Position numbers and translations under genes: made by a program
DNA from: Luteimonas fraxinea
GTDB lineage: Bacteria; Pseudomonadota; Gammaproteobacteria; Xanthomonadales; Xanthomonadaceae
Reading direction: 5' to 3'
Assembly: GCF_021233355.1 (NCBI RefSeq)
Contig: NZ_CP089507.1
Location: 2,170,001 to 2,234,000 of the forward strand
Length of the DNA stretch: 64,000 nt
Shown: in pieces, positions 8,077 through 15,076 of the stretch
Layout: every line of letters begins with the position of its first letter
Position numbering within the stretch: the first letter of the stretch is position 1
Notes under the pieces: model-generated
Told to the model about the DNA's origin: nothing
What the model saw: only the letters and a program-made list of their open reading frames with translations
Database searches by the model: none

Positions 8077-9057
8077 TCATGACAGCCACGGCAGGCGATC
8101 GGGATCGACGTTGCCGCCGCTGAGCACCAGGCCCACGCGCAGCCCGGCGAAGCGCGAGCGGTTGGCGAGCACGGCCGCCAGCGCGATGGCCGACGACGGT
8201 TCGACCAGCTGCTTGGTGTGCACCGCGATCCGGCGCATCGCCGCCACGGTGTCGGCATCGTCCACCGCGATCACCTCGACCGGCGTGCCGTCGCTGCTGC
8301 GATGCGCGCGCAGGATCTCGAAGTTCGGCGCGCCCAGCAGGCCGCGCAGTCCGTCGCAGACGGTGTCCGGCACCAGATCGTCGACGCGCGCGCCGGCCTG
8401 CAGCGAACGCAGGGTGTCGTCGGCGCCACGCGGCTCGGCCAGCACCAGATGCGTGGCCGGCGACGCGTGCTGCAGCGCCAACGCCGTGCCGGACGCCAGG
8501 CCGCCACCGCCGACCGGCACCACCAGTACGTCCAGCGGCCCGGCCGCGTGCAGCAGTTCCAGCGCCGCCGTGCCCTGGCCGGCGATGACGTCGTGGTGTG
8601 CGTACGGATGGATCAGCGTCGCGCCGGTCTGCACACGCAGCCGTTCGCAGGCCGCCTCGCGCGCGGCGAGCGTCGGCGCGCAGTGGTGCAGCACGGCGCC
8701 GTAGCCGGCGATCGCCGCGAGTTTTGCCGCCACCGCGCCATTGGGCACCACCACATGGCAGACCAGGCCGCGCGACGCGGACGCCAGCGCCAGGGCCGCG
8801 CCGTGATTGCCGGAGGAGTGGGTCACCATGCCGTGCGCGGCTGCGTCGGTATCCAGCGACCACACCGCATTGGCGGCGCCGCGGAACTTGAACGCGCCCG
8901 CGCGCTGCAGATGTTCGGCCTTGAAATGCAGCATGCAGCCGGCCGCGTCGTCCAGCGTGCGGGCGCGCAGCACCGGGGTCAGATGCGCGCGGCCGGCGAT
9001 GCGCGCGGCCGCGGCCAGCACATCGTCCGGTGTCGGCAGGGAAATCGTGTCCGTCAT
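8077..9057 (-). CDS. PLP-dependent threonine/serine ammonia-lyase or racemase (fold type II)
   Basis: 326 residues. The PLP-binding lysine lies in AGAFKFRGA (about residue 57, equivalent to the SFKxRG motif), followed by THSSGNHGAALALA and the glycine-rich phosphate-binding loop VPVGGGGLASG (about 180-190); LVLSGGNVD near the C-terminus is the usual last cofactor contact. There is no C-terminal ACT regulatory domain, so this is a short catabolic-type enzyme: threonine dehydratase, serine dehydratase, serine racemase or threo-3-hydroxyaspartate ammonia-lyase. These convert a beta-hydroxy amino acid to a keto acid plus ammonia, or racemise it. It is the first gene of the three-gene operon with the SanA-like and NTF2-like genes. 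Confidence 0.87.
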   Translation of the reverse strand: MTDTISLPTPDDVLAAAARIAGRAHLTPVLRARTLDDAAGCMLHFKAEHLQRAGAFKFRGAANAVWSLDTDAAAHGMVTHSSGNHGAALALASASRGLVCHVVVPNGAVAAKLAAIAGYGAVLHHCAPTLAAREAACERLRVQTGATLIHPYAHHDVIAGQGTAALELLHAAGPLDVLVVPVGGGGLASGTALALQHASPATHLVLAEPRGADDTLRSLQAGARVDDLVPDTVCDGLRGLLGAPNFEILRAHRSSDGTPVEVIAVDDADTVAAMRRIAVHTKQLVEPSSAIALAAVLANRSRFAGLRVGLVLSGGNVDPDRLPWLS

Positions 9058-9197
9058 GGCGCAAGCGTAACGGAGCGACCCTCGGGATTCACAGGCCGGA
9101 CGCGGGATGAAGCGACCCGCACGTGGTCGAAACGCTTAAGGGCGGATTCAATGCCGCGGGCGGATTCTGGACCCCTGATCGACAGGGGTGGACCGAC

Positions 9198-9953
9198 ATG
9201 ATCCGCAAGGCTTTTCTGCTCGTTGCCTGCATGACGCTGGCCGGCTGTGCGACCTACGGCTACCGCGGCGGCAGTGGCGATTACTACTACGGCTCGCCCG
9301 GCACCACGTACCGTCACTACGGCGCGCCCTACGGCAGCCTCGGCTACGGACGCGGTTACGGCTGGTACGGCGGCGCCGGTTACGGCGCGCCCTACGGTCG
9401 CTACGACGCGTGGAACCGCTATCCCTATGGCTACGGCGGCGGCTATTACCGGCCGCCACCGGTAATCGTGCGCCCGGTCTATCCGGGTCGTCCGGGCGGC
9501 CATCGACCGGATCGTCCCCCGTACGGACATGGACGCCCGGATCGGCCCGACCGGCCGGGCTGGGGCGATGGTCGTCCGAATCGCCCGGACCGTCCCGGCT
9601 GGGGCGATGGAAGGCCGGACCGTCCCGATCGTCCCGGCATCGGTCGTCCCGATCGCCCGGACCGTCCCGGCTTTGGTGGTCGTCCGCCGAACAGTGGAGA
9701 TGCCGGTCGTCCGGGCCGTCCCGGTGGTGGCTGGAGCGGTCGTCCGCCGCGTGGTGATGGGCAGGGGCGTCCGGACTCGCGTCCCGGTGGCCAGCGTCCC
9801 GGCCGGCCGGAAGGCCAGCCGCGTCCGGACTTCCAGCGTCCGCCGCAGGCCGCGCCCGTGAGCCGTCCGCAGCCGGCACGTACCGAGTCGCGTCCGAGTC
9901 CGCGCGGCGAAAGGCGGACCACGATCACACCCCGGGAAGTCGAGCCGATTTAG
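9198..9953 (+). CDS. Repeat-rich lipoprotein with Tyr/Gly and Arg-Pro-Asp tracts
   Basis: 251 residues. A lipobox closes a short signal peptide (MIRKAFLLVACMTLAGC), so the mature protein is anchored through Cys17. Residues about 18-95 are a Tyr/Gly-rich zone (YGYRGG, YGSLGYGRGYGWYGG, YPYGYGGGYYRPP). From about 110 onward it is a proline/arginine/aspartate repeat of the form GRPDRPDRPG(W/F/I)G repeated five or six times, decaying into GRPGRPGG and a PRPDFQRPPQ tail. No folded domain is visible; it is probably an extended, disordered, polyampholytic surface or periplasmic chain, perhaps contacting cell wall or extracellular matrix. The ATG at 9198 is chosen as the signal-peptide start. The repeats are also repetitive at DNA level and should be prone to length change. 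Confidence 0.72.
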   Translation: MIRKAFLLVACMTLAGCATYGYRGGSGDYYYGSPGTTYRHYGAPYGSLGYGRGYGWYGGAGYGAPYGRYDAWNRYPYGYGGGYYRPPPVIVRPVYPGRPGGHRPDRPPYGHGRPDRPDRPGWGDGRPNRPDRPGWGDGRPDRPDRPGIGRPDRPDRPGFGGRPPNSGDAGRPGRPGGGWSGRPPRGDGQGRPDSRPGGQRPGRPEGQPRPDFQRPPQAAPVSRPQPARTESRPSPRGERRTTITPREVEPI

Positions 9954-10138
9954 GACTTGCGCTGGCTGGAGTGGCGGAGGAAGCTCACTCCCCGAGTGAC
10001 CGGCTGCGTCGGTTTCCGACGAAATGGTCACACCAGCTGTCGACTCCCGGCGGGGGAATACCGGATCCCCCCTGTTCCGCCTCCGCCGGGTGTCGGCTCT
10101 TGATCCGCGCATCTCCCCCGATGCGCCGCTCACGAGCC

Positions 10139-10260
10139 ACAAAAAGATGGGGCCGGATGTCCCCCGACATCCGGCCCCGTGCTTCCCCGCAGCGTACTTG
10201 GCCAGCCCTGTTCCAATTCCGGCCGCGCCCCCCTTTCAGACGCTTGCCGCTGCGGGTGCC
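10139..10260 (-). ncRNA. Candidate structured small RNA, minus strand, upstream of mnmG
   Basis: A sigma-54-like promoter at 10272-10287 predicts a start near 10260. Four bases later begins CCCGCAGCG (10256-10248), which pairs perfectly with CGCTGCGGG (10194-10186) and closes a domain of about 50 bases. Inside are a possible GCGTC/GGCGC stem (with a G-U pair) and a GGCC/GGCC stem. The RNA would end with a 13-bp hairpin plus GGGG loop and a run of five U (10178-10141). Promoter, closed structure and terminator are all on one strand and properly spaced, about 120 nt in total. I do not recognise it as 6S, tmRNA, SRP or a known riboswitch. This is a prediction from sequence only. Confidence 0.55.
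10141..10178 (-). terminator. Rho-independent terminator of the candidate small RNA
   Basis: GGGGCCGGATGTC pairs with GACATCCGGCCCC (10178-10166 with 10161-10149) in a perfect 13-bp stem with a four-base loop. On the minus strand the hairpin is followed by ATC and then TTTTT (10145-10141). There is no T-run on the plus-strand side, so it is oriented to stop minus-strand transcription, although no minus-strand protein gene lies upstream of it. Confidence 0.75.
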
Positions 10261-10271
10261 CCGACAACCAC

Positions 10272-10287
10272 GCAGAAACTGTGCCAA
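10272..10287 (-). promoter_or_regulatory. Sigma-54-type -24/-12 promoter for the candidate small RNA
   Basis: On the minus strand the sequence is TTGGCACAGTTTCTGC. It matches the RpoN consensus TTGGCAC-N5-TTGC in the whole -24 element and in TGC of the -12 element, with the exact 10-base spacing between GG and GC. It lies between the mnmG start (opposite strand) and the predicted RNA start at about 10260. An enhancer site for an NtrC-type activator would have to lie inside the first part of mnmG; none was identified. Confidence 0.5.
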
Positions 10288-10301
10288 CTGTGGCGCGGTG
10301 T

Positions 10302-10331
10302 CTGACGTGCGCCGCCGAACTCGCGGATAAT
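10302..10331 (+). promoter_or_regulatory. Probable mnmG promoter giving a leaderless or near-leaderless mRNA
   Basis: CTGACG (10302-10307) and GATAAT (10326-10331) are separated by 18 bases. The -10-like hexamer ends only 6 bases before the mnmG ATG at 10338, so a start 6-7 bases downstream of it coincides with the ATG. No Shine-Dalgarno sequence precedes the ATG. Confidence 0.5.
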
Positions 10332-10337
10332 CGCTCC

Positions 10338-12227
10338 ATGTCCAACGACTTCCACAGCTACGACGTCATCGTCGTCGGCGGCGGCCATGCCGGCACCGAA
10401 GCCGCGCTCGCGTCCGCGCGCGCCGGCGCCCGCACGCTGCTGCTCACCCACAACGTCGAAACCATCGGCGTGATGAGCTGCAACCCGGCGATCGGCGGCA
10501 TCGGCAAGGGCCATCTGGTGCGCGAGATCGACGCGCTCGGCGGTGTGATGGCGCGCGCGGCGGACGCGGCAGGCATCCAGTGGCGTCGGCTCAATGCATC
10601 GAAAGGCCCGGCGGTACGCGCGACGCGCTGCCAGGCCGACCGCAACCTCTACCGTGCGTTCGTGCGTCGCGCCGTCGAAGCGCAGCCCAGCCTGACGATC
10701 TTCCAGTCGGCGGTCGATGATCTCGTCATCGAAGGCGACGCCGTGCGCGGCGCGATCACCCAGACCGGCCTGCGCTTCGACGCGCCGGCGGTGGTGCTGA
10801 CCGCGGGCACGTTTCTCGCCGGGCGCATCCATATCGGCGAAACGCAGTCGGCCGGCGGCCGCGCGGGCGATCCGCCTGCGGCCACACTTGCCGCGCGCCT
10901 GCGCGAGCGTCCGTTCGTCGTCGACCGTCTGAAGACCGGCACGCCGCCGCGTATCCACGGTCGCACGCTCGACTACGACGCGATGACCATCCAGCCGGGC
11001 GACGATCCGCGTCCGGTGTTCTCCTTCATGGGCACGCGCGACGATCATCCTCGCCAGGTGCCGTGCTGGATCACGCATACCACTGCACGCACGCACGAGA
11101 TCATCCGCGGTGCGCTGCACCGCTCGCCGATGTACTCGGGCCAGATCGAAGGTATCGGTCCGCGTTACTGCCCGTCGATCGAAGACAAGGTCGTGCGCTT
11201 CGCCGACAAGGCCAGCCACCAGATCTTCGTCGAGCCCGAAGGGCTCGATGTCGCCGAGATCTATCCCAACGGCATCTCGACTTCGCTGCCGTTCGACGTG
11301 CAGCTGGAGCTCGTGCGCAGCATCACCGGCTTCGAAAACGCACACATCACCCGCGCCGGCTACGCGATCGAATACGACTTCTTCGATCCGCGTGGACTCA
11401 AGAACACGCTGGAGACGCGCGCCGTCGCCGGTCTGTATTTCGCCGGCCAGATCAACGGCACCACCGGCTATGAGGAAGCTGCGGCGCAGGGCCTGCTCGC
11501 CGGCGTCAACGCCGCGCGCCAGGTGCGTGGTCTCGATGCCTGGAGTCCGCGCCGCGATCAGGCCTACATCGGTGTGCTGGTCGACGATCTGATCACGCAC
11601 GGCACCAAGGAGCCGTACCGCATGTTCACCAGCCGCGCCGAATACCGGCTGCAGTTGCGCGAGGACAATGCGGATCTGCGCCTGACCGAAGCCGGTCGCA
11701 GTCTCGGTCTCGTCGACGACGCGCGCTGGGCCCGTTTCGACGCCAGACGTGAATCTGTCGAACGCGAGACCGCACGTCTGCGCGGCCTGTGGGCGTCGCC
11801 GCGGAACACGATCGGCCACGATGTCCTCGCGACGCTGGGCATCGAACTGCGCCGCGAGAGCAACGGCATCGACCTGCTGCGTCGCCCCGAACTCGGCTAC
11901 GCCGATCTGATGCGCGTGCCCGCGATCGGTCCGGGTGTCGAGGCAGCTGATGTCGCCGAGCAGGTCGAGATCGAAGCCAAGTACTCGGGTTACCTCGATC
12001 GACAGCGCGTCGAGATCGAACGCCAGCAGCGCCAGGAGACCACGGCGATCGCCGAGAGTTTCGACTACGCGCAGGTGCGTGGCCTGTCGGCCGAACTCGC
12101 GCAGAAGCTCGTGCAGGTGCGACCGCTGACCGTCGGTCAGGCGCAGCGCATTCCTGGCATGACACCGGCTGCGATTTCGCTGCTGCTGGTGCATCTGGAA
12201 CGTGCACGGCGCACGCACGCGGCCTGA
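10338..12227 (+). CDS. mnmG: tRNA uridine-5-carboxymethylaminomethyl modification enzyme MnmG
   Basis: 629 residues, the usual length. With MnmE it installs the carboxymethylaminomethyl group at C5 of wobble uridine 34 of several tRNAs, using FAD and methylene-THF. The N-terminal dinucleotide-binding motif is [18 protein letters not shown], followed by [20 protein letters not shown], the family-specific [10 protein letters not shown] and the conserved cysteine region [13 protein letters not shown]. The C-terminus has the helical MnmE/tRNA-binding domain with [16 protein letters not shown] and the end motif [20 protein letters not shown]. It is monocistronic here, preceded by a -10-like hexamer very close to the ATG, and flanked upstream by a divergent candidate small RNA. 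Confidence 0.98.
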   Translation: MSNDFHSYDVIVVGGGHAGTEAALASARAGARTLLLTHNVETIGVMSCNPAIGGIGKGHLVREIDALGGVMARAADAAGIQWRRLNASKGPAVRATRCQADRNLYRAFVRRAVEAQPSLTIFQSAVDDLVIEGDAVRGAITQTGLRFDAPAVVLTAGTFLAGRIHIGETQSAGGRAGDPPAATLAARLRERPFVVDRLKTGTPPRIHGRTLDYDAMTIQPGDDPRPVFSFMGTRDDHPRQVPCWITHTTARTHEIIRGALHRSPMYSGQIEGIGPRYCPSIEDKVVRFADKASHQIFVEPEGLDVAEIYPNGISTSLPFDVQLELVRSITGFENAHITRAGYAIEYDFFDPRGLKNTLETRAVAGLYFAGQINGTTGYEEAAAQGLLAGVNAARQVRGLDAWSPRRDQAYIGVLVDDLITHGTKEPYRMFTSRAEYRLQLREDNADLRLTEAGRSLGLVDDARWARFDARRESVERETARLRGLWASPRNTIGHDVLATLGIELRRESNGIDLLRRPELGYADLMRVPAIGPGVEAADVAEQVEIEAKYSGYLDRQRVEIERQQRQETTAIAESFDYAQVRGLSAELAQKLVQVRPLTVGQAQRIPGMTPAAISLLLVHLERARRTHAA

Positions 12228-12383
12228 GCAAACGTCGCGGCACCACAGCGTGTCGTTGCACCGCAACGCGTGCGTCTCGACACCGACGCGTGCGCGGCGT
12301 ACGCCGCGTTTGCGTCTGTCGATCATCCGACGTTCCGCGCACCTGTGGTCTGGTACGGACTTCGATCAGGAAGGGCGACAGGA

Positions 12384-12749
12384 ATGACGAAGAGACCCGT
12401 ACTCGTCGGCGCGTGCATTGCCGCCATCACTGGCATCGCGTACTGGGCGGTCGTGTCCGGGATGACGGGCGGTGGCGAGCCCTGGGACGCCGCCGCGTAC
12501 TGGACGCTGGTCTATCCGGGCGCGCTGCTGCTGTCTGCCATCCTCGGATTCGCGATGCCGGTACGCGCCTGGCTCTGGGGTCCGATCGTGGTTTTCGCCC
12601 AGGTGCCGGTCGTGATCGCCGTGGCAGGCGCTGGGCCGTTGCTGCTCGCAGGCGTGCTCTATGCGGCGGTGCTGTCGATTCCGGCTGCAGTGATCTCGGG
12701 TGTCGCCGGATGGATCCGGCGCCGCATGCGTGGCGTGGCGCCTCACTGA
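12384..12749 (+). CDS. Small four-helix membrane protein, function unknown
   Basis: 121 residues beginning MTKRPVLVGACIAAITGIAY. Four hydrophobic segments are visible: about 6-26, 38-60 (AAYWTLVYPGALLLSAILGF), 64-82 (VRAWLWGPIVVFAQVPVVIA) and 86-110 (AGPLLLAGVLYAAVLSIPAA), ending in a basic tail (IRRRMRG) that should be cytoplasmic. An AGGA-type ribosome site (GACAGGA) stands just before the ATG. No family-specific motif is apparent. It may be co-transcribed with mnmG, although a 156-base gap separates them. Confidence 0.65.
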   Translation: MTKRPVLVGACIAAITGIAYWAVVSGMTGGGEPWDAAAYWTLVYPGALLLSAILGFAMPVRAWLWGPIVVFAQVPVVIAVAGAGPLLLAGVLYAAVLSIPAAVISGVAGWIRRRMRGVAPH

Positions 12750-12770
12750 GACAACGCGCGCCTCTGCTGC

Positions 12771-12814
12771 CGATGCTCAGGCGCCACGCAACCGATGCTC
12801 AGGCGCCACGCAAC
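12771..12814. repeat. Tandem 22-bp duplication across the acyltransferase stop codon
   Basis: CGATGCTCAGGCGCCACGCA plus AC is present twice in a row (12771-12792 and 12793-12814). The right copy contains the TGA stop codon of the minus-strand acyltransferase gene (12799-12801), so one copy forms its last codons and the other is downstream. This is probably a recent slippage or duplication event. Confidence 0.85.
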
Positions 12815-14040
12815 GCTGGCGATCTGACGCCTTCCGTGCGTGGTGCTGGCATTACGCGCGTGCGCATCGGCAGTCCGAACAGCGGGCGCAGCCAGCGGAT
12901 GCGCCGGATCAGCAGTTCGTGGATCAGCAGGCAGCCGGCCACGGTGATAGCCAGCACGAGCAGCGGTTCCCACAACGCACCGAGGCGCAGCGGAATCAGC
13001 CAGTACGCGGCGAGCACGATCAGGCTCTGGTGCAGGATGTACCAGGGATACACCGCTTCGCTGGCGTAGCGCAGACCCGGCCACGGCCGGTTCAACAGAC
13101 GGGCGCCCCAGGCCAGCAGTGCGAGCAGCGCCGTCCACGCATACAGCGCGTGTGCGCAGACCGATACAAGCTTCCATGCCGACAGCGGCATCAGGGCGTC
13201 GAAGCTGTCGGGCGACAGGACGCCGCTGTCGAGCAGGCGTCCGATCACGCGCAATGCCATGTAGACGCACGCGCCGGTCAGCGCGCACGCCGTCAGCACC
13301 CAGCGGCGCGCGTCGAGTGCGGCCCACATCGATGCGCGCGATGCGATCAGGACGCCGAACGCGAAGACCGGAACGTACTTGGCATGGCTGAACCAGTCGC
13401 CGGCCAAGGCATGGGTCGTCGGAAACCGCGGCGCCAGCACGATCAGCGCGAACAGGTACCACAGCGGCGGCACCGTCCACAGCAGCCAGCGACCCCGCGT
13501 GGTCAGCCATCCGGCGATGCGTGTACCACCGATCGCGCGCAGCACCGGCAAGGCGATCAACGCGAGCATCGTGTAGACCCACAGGTACGGCAGATACCAG
13601 AGATGATTCCAGGTGAAGCCGTACTCGGCGCCGGTGAATGTGCCGGCCGGCCACGGCTGCAGTTGCAGGTAACGCAACAGGAAGGTGCCGAAGCCGGCGT
13701 CGTAGGTCCCGAGCATCCGCGCCTCGCACCAAGCCTGCACCGGCACGACGGCGAGGATGCCGAACGCCAGCGGCAACAGCAGGCGCCAGCTGCGATTGCC
13801 GATCAGGCGGCCCGGTGATTTCCGCGCCAGCACCAGACCCAGCGCGATACCCGACAGCAGGAACAGCAGTGACATCCGCCAGCGGTTGATCAGCACCATC
13901 GGCCATTCGACCCAGCCGAGCAGCGTCGGGCTCTTGATGTGGAAGCCCCAGTCGACCACGTAGACCATGCCCAGGTGATAGAGGATCAGCAGGGCGAAGG
14001 CGATCACGCGCAGCGCGTCGATGTCGTGGCGTCGGTCCAT
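12799..14040 (-). CDS. Acyltransferase 3 family membrane protein (OpgC/glucan-modifying type)
   Basis: 413 residues with about ten membrane helices. The N-terminal signature MDRRHDIDALRVIAFALLIL-YHLGMVY includes the RxxxxDxLR-like and H residues typical of acyltransferase-3 enzymes, and is closest in style to OpgC and glucans-biosynthesis acyltransferases (WGFHIKSP). These transfer acyl or succinyl groups from the cytoplasm to glucans, polysaccharides or other surface molecules. I selected the ATG at 14040; a GTG 30 bases upstream is possible. The gene is divergent from the LytTR regulator at 14195, with 154 bases between them, a common arrangement for a regulator and its target. The last codons lie in a 22-bp tandem duplication. 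Confidence 0.85.
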   Translation of the reverse strand: MDRRHDIDALRVIAFALLILYHLGMVYVVDWGFHIKSPTLLGWVEWPMVLINRWRMSLLFLLSGIALGLVLARKSPGRLIGNRSWRLLLPLAFGILAVVPVQAWCEARMLGTYDAGFGTFLLRYLQLQPWPAGTFTGAEYGFTWNHLWYLPYLWVYTMLALIALPVLRAIGGTRIAGWLTTRGRWLLWTVPPLWYLFALIVLAPRFPTTHALAGDWFSHAKYVPVFAFGVLIASRASMWAALDARRWVLTACALTGACVYMALRVIGRLLDSGVLSPDSFDALMPLSAWKLVSVCAHALYAWTALLALLAWGARLLNRPWPGLRYASEAVYPWYILHQSLIVLAAYWLIPLRLGALWEPLLVLAITVAGCLLIHELLIRRIRWLRPLFGLPMRTRVMPAPRTEGVRSPALRGA

Positions 14041-14182
14041 GGCGGTCTGCGATACGGAAGGGGCCGCCACGGTGCCGGGTCGCAGTGACGCGCGGTCCCG
14101 CCGAGGGCTTCAGGGCGCGTCTCCAGGGACGAACCGTGGGCCGGCAGGGACGAATGGGACGGGCCGACGCGCGGCGGCTGCC

Positions 14183-14188
14183 TAGAAT
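14183..14188 (+). promoter_or_regulatory. -10-like hexamer of the LytTR gene (leaderless type)
   Basis: TAGAAT lies 6 bases before the ATG at 14195, so the transcript would begin at or within a base or two of the start codon. No Shine-Dalgarno sequence is present between them. No convincing -35 element could be assigned. Confidence 0.4.
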
Positions 14189-14194
14189 GCGGGC

Positions 14195-15070
14195 ATGTCC
14201 GCACGTTCCCCCGCGCCGCCCACCGGCGCCGAGCGCTATCTCGCCATCCGTCGACCGGTCGAGGTCGGCTACTGGCTCATCACCTATCTGCTGTCCGGGC
14301 TGGGCAACAGCGTGACCACCTGGATGGACGTCGAGCGCCTCGGGCTGGGCTACGCCGCTTGGGAAGTGGCGAGCTGGGAAGGCAGCAGCGCCGTCGCGCT
14401 GCTGATGCTGGTGCCGGCGATGGTGTGGTTCACCGCGCGCTGGCCGGTGCATCTGGACAACTGGCGCCGGCGCCTGCCGCTGTACGCGGTGGCGAGCTTG
14501 GTCTGGTCGGCGCTGCACGTCGGACTGATGGTGGCCATCCGCAAGCTGATCTACGCATGGCACGGCGGCAGCTATGTCTTCGGCGATGCCTTCGTCTACG
14601 AATACCTGAAGGATGCGCGCACCTTTCTCGGCATCGTCGTGGTGCTGCATGGCTATCGTCTGCTGGTGCGTCGCCTGCAGGGCGAGGCCTCGCTGCTGGC
14701 CGCGCCGGACGACGACAGCGCGCCGGTGGAGCCGGTCGAGCGCCCCTCGCGATTCCTGGTCCGCAAGCTCGGCCGCGAATTCCTGGTGGCCGCCGACGAC
14801 ATCGAGTGGGTGCAGGCCGCGGGCAACTACGCCAACCTGCACGTGCGCGGCAAGGTCTATCCGCTGCGCAGCACGCTGGCCGAACTCGAATCGCGCCTCG
14901 ATGCCGCGCGGTTCCTGCGTGTGCACCGCAGCCATCTGGTCAACGTCGACCGGATCGCCTCGATCGAACCGCTCGACAGCGGCGATGCGCGCATCCACCT
15001 GCATGACGGCACCGTCGTGCCCTGCAGCCGACGCCATCGCGAACCGCTGCGTCTGGCGATGGCGCGCTAG
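14195..15070 (+). CDS. Membrane-anchored LytTR-type DNA-binding regulator
   Basis: 291 residues. The N-terminal half has four hydrophobic helices (about 25-45, 60-85, 95-120, 140-160: VGYWLITYLLSGLGN, GSSAVALLMLVPAMVWF, LPLYAVASLVWSALHVGLMV, ARTFLGIVVVLHGYRLLV). After a short linker there is a LytTR DNA-binding domain (about 185-290): FLVRKLGREFLVAADDIEWV, AAGNYANLHVRGKVYPLRST, LAELESRL, FLRVHRSHLVNVDRI and GTVVPCSRRHREPL. Such proteins bind imperfect direct repeats and sense membrane or envelope state directly, without a receiver domain. It is probably autoregulated and may control the divergent acyltransferase. It converges with the lipase-like gene 6 bases downstream. Confidence 0.9.
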   Translation: MSARSPAPPTGAERYLAIRRPVEVGYWLITYLLSGLGNSVTTWMDVERLGLGYAAWEVASWEGSSAVALLMLVPAMVWFTARWPVHLDNWRRRLPLYAVASLVWSALHVGLMVAIRKLIYAWHGGSYVFGDAFVYEYLKDARTFLGIVVVLHGYRLLVRRLQGEASLLAAPDDDSAPVEPVERPSRFLVRKLGREFLVAADDIEWVQAAGNYANLHVRGKVYPLRSTLAELESRLDAARFLRVHRSHLVNVDRIASIEPLDSGDARIHLHDGTVVPCSRRHREPLRLAMAR

Positions 15071-15076
15071 AGACGG

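Noticed and set aside
10139..10260. 6S RNA, tmRNA, SRP RNA or a riboswitch for mnmG
   Set aside because: No GGAAGCA SRP loop, no tRNA-like ends, no long 6S-type bubble hairpin. The T-run is on the strand opposite mnmG, so it is not an mnmG leader attenuator.
10236..12326. 696-codon open frame antisense to mnmG
   Set aside because: High GC content leaves antisense frames open. The translation is low-complexity His/Arg/Asp/Ala and mnmG is certain on the other strand.
12743..15037. 764-codon minus-strand open frame over the acyltransferase and LytTR genes
   Set aside because: It is a shadow of two well-supported genes on opposite strands and lacks any domain.
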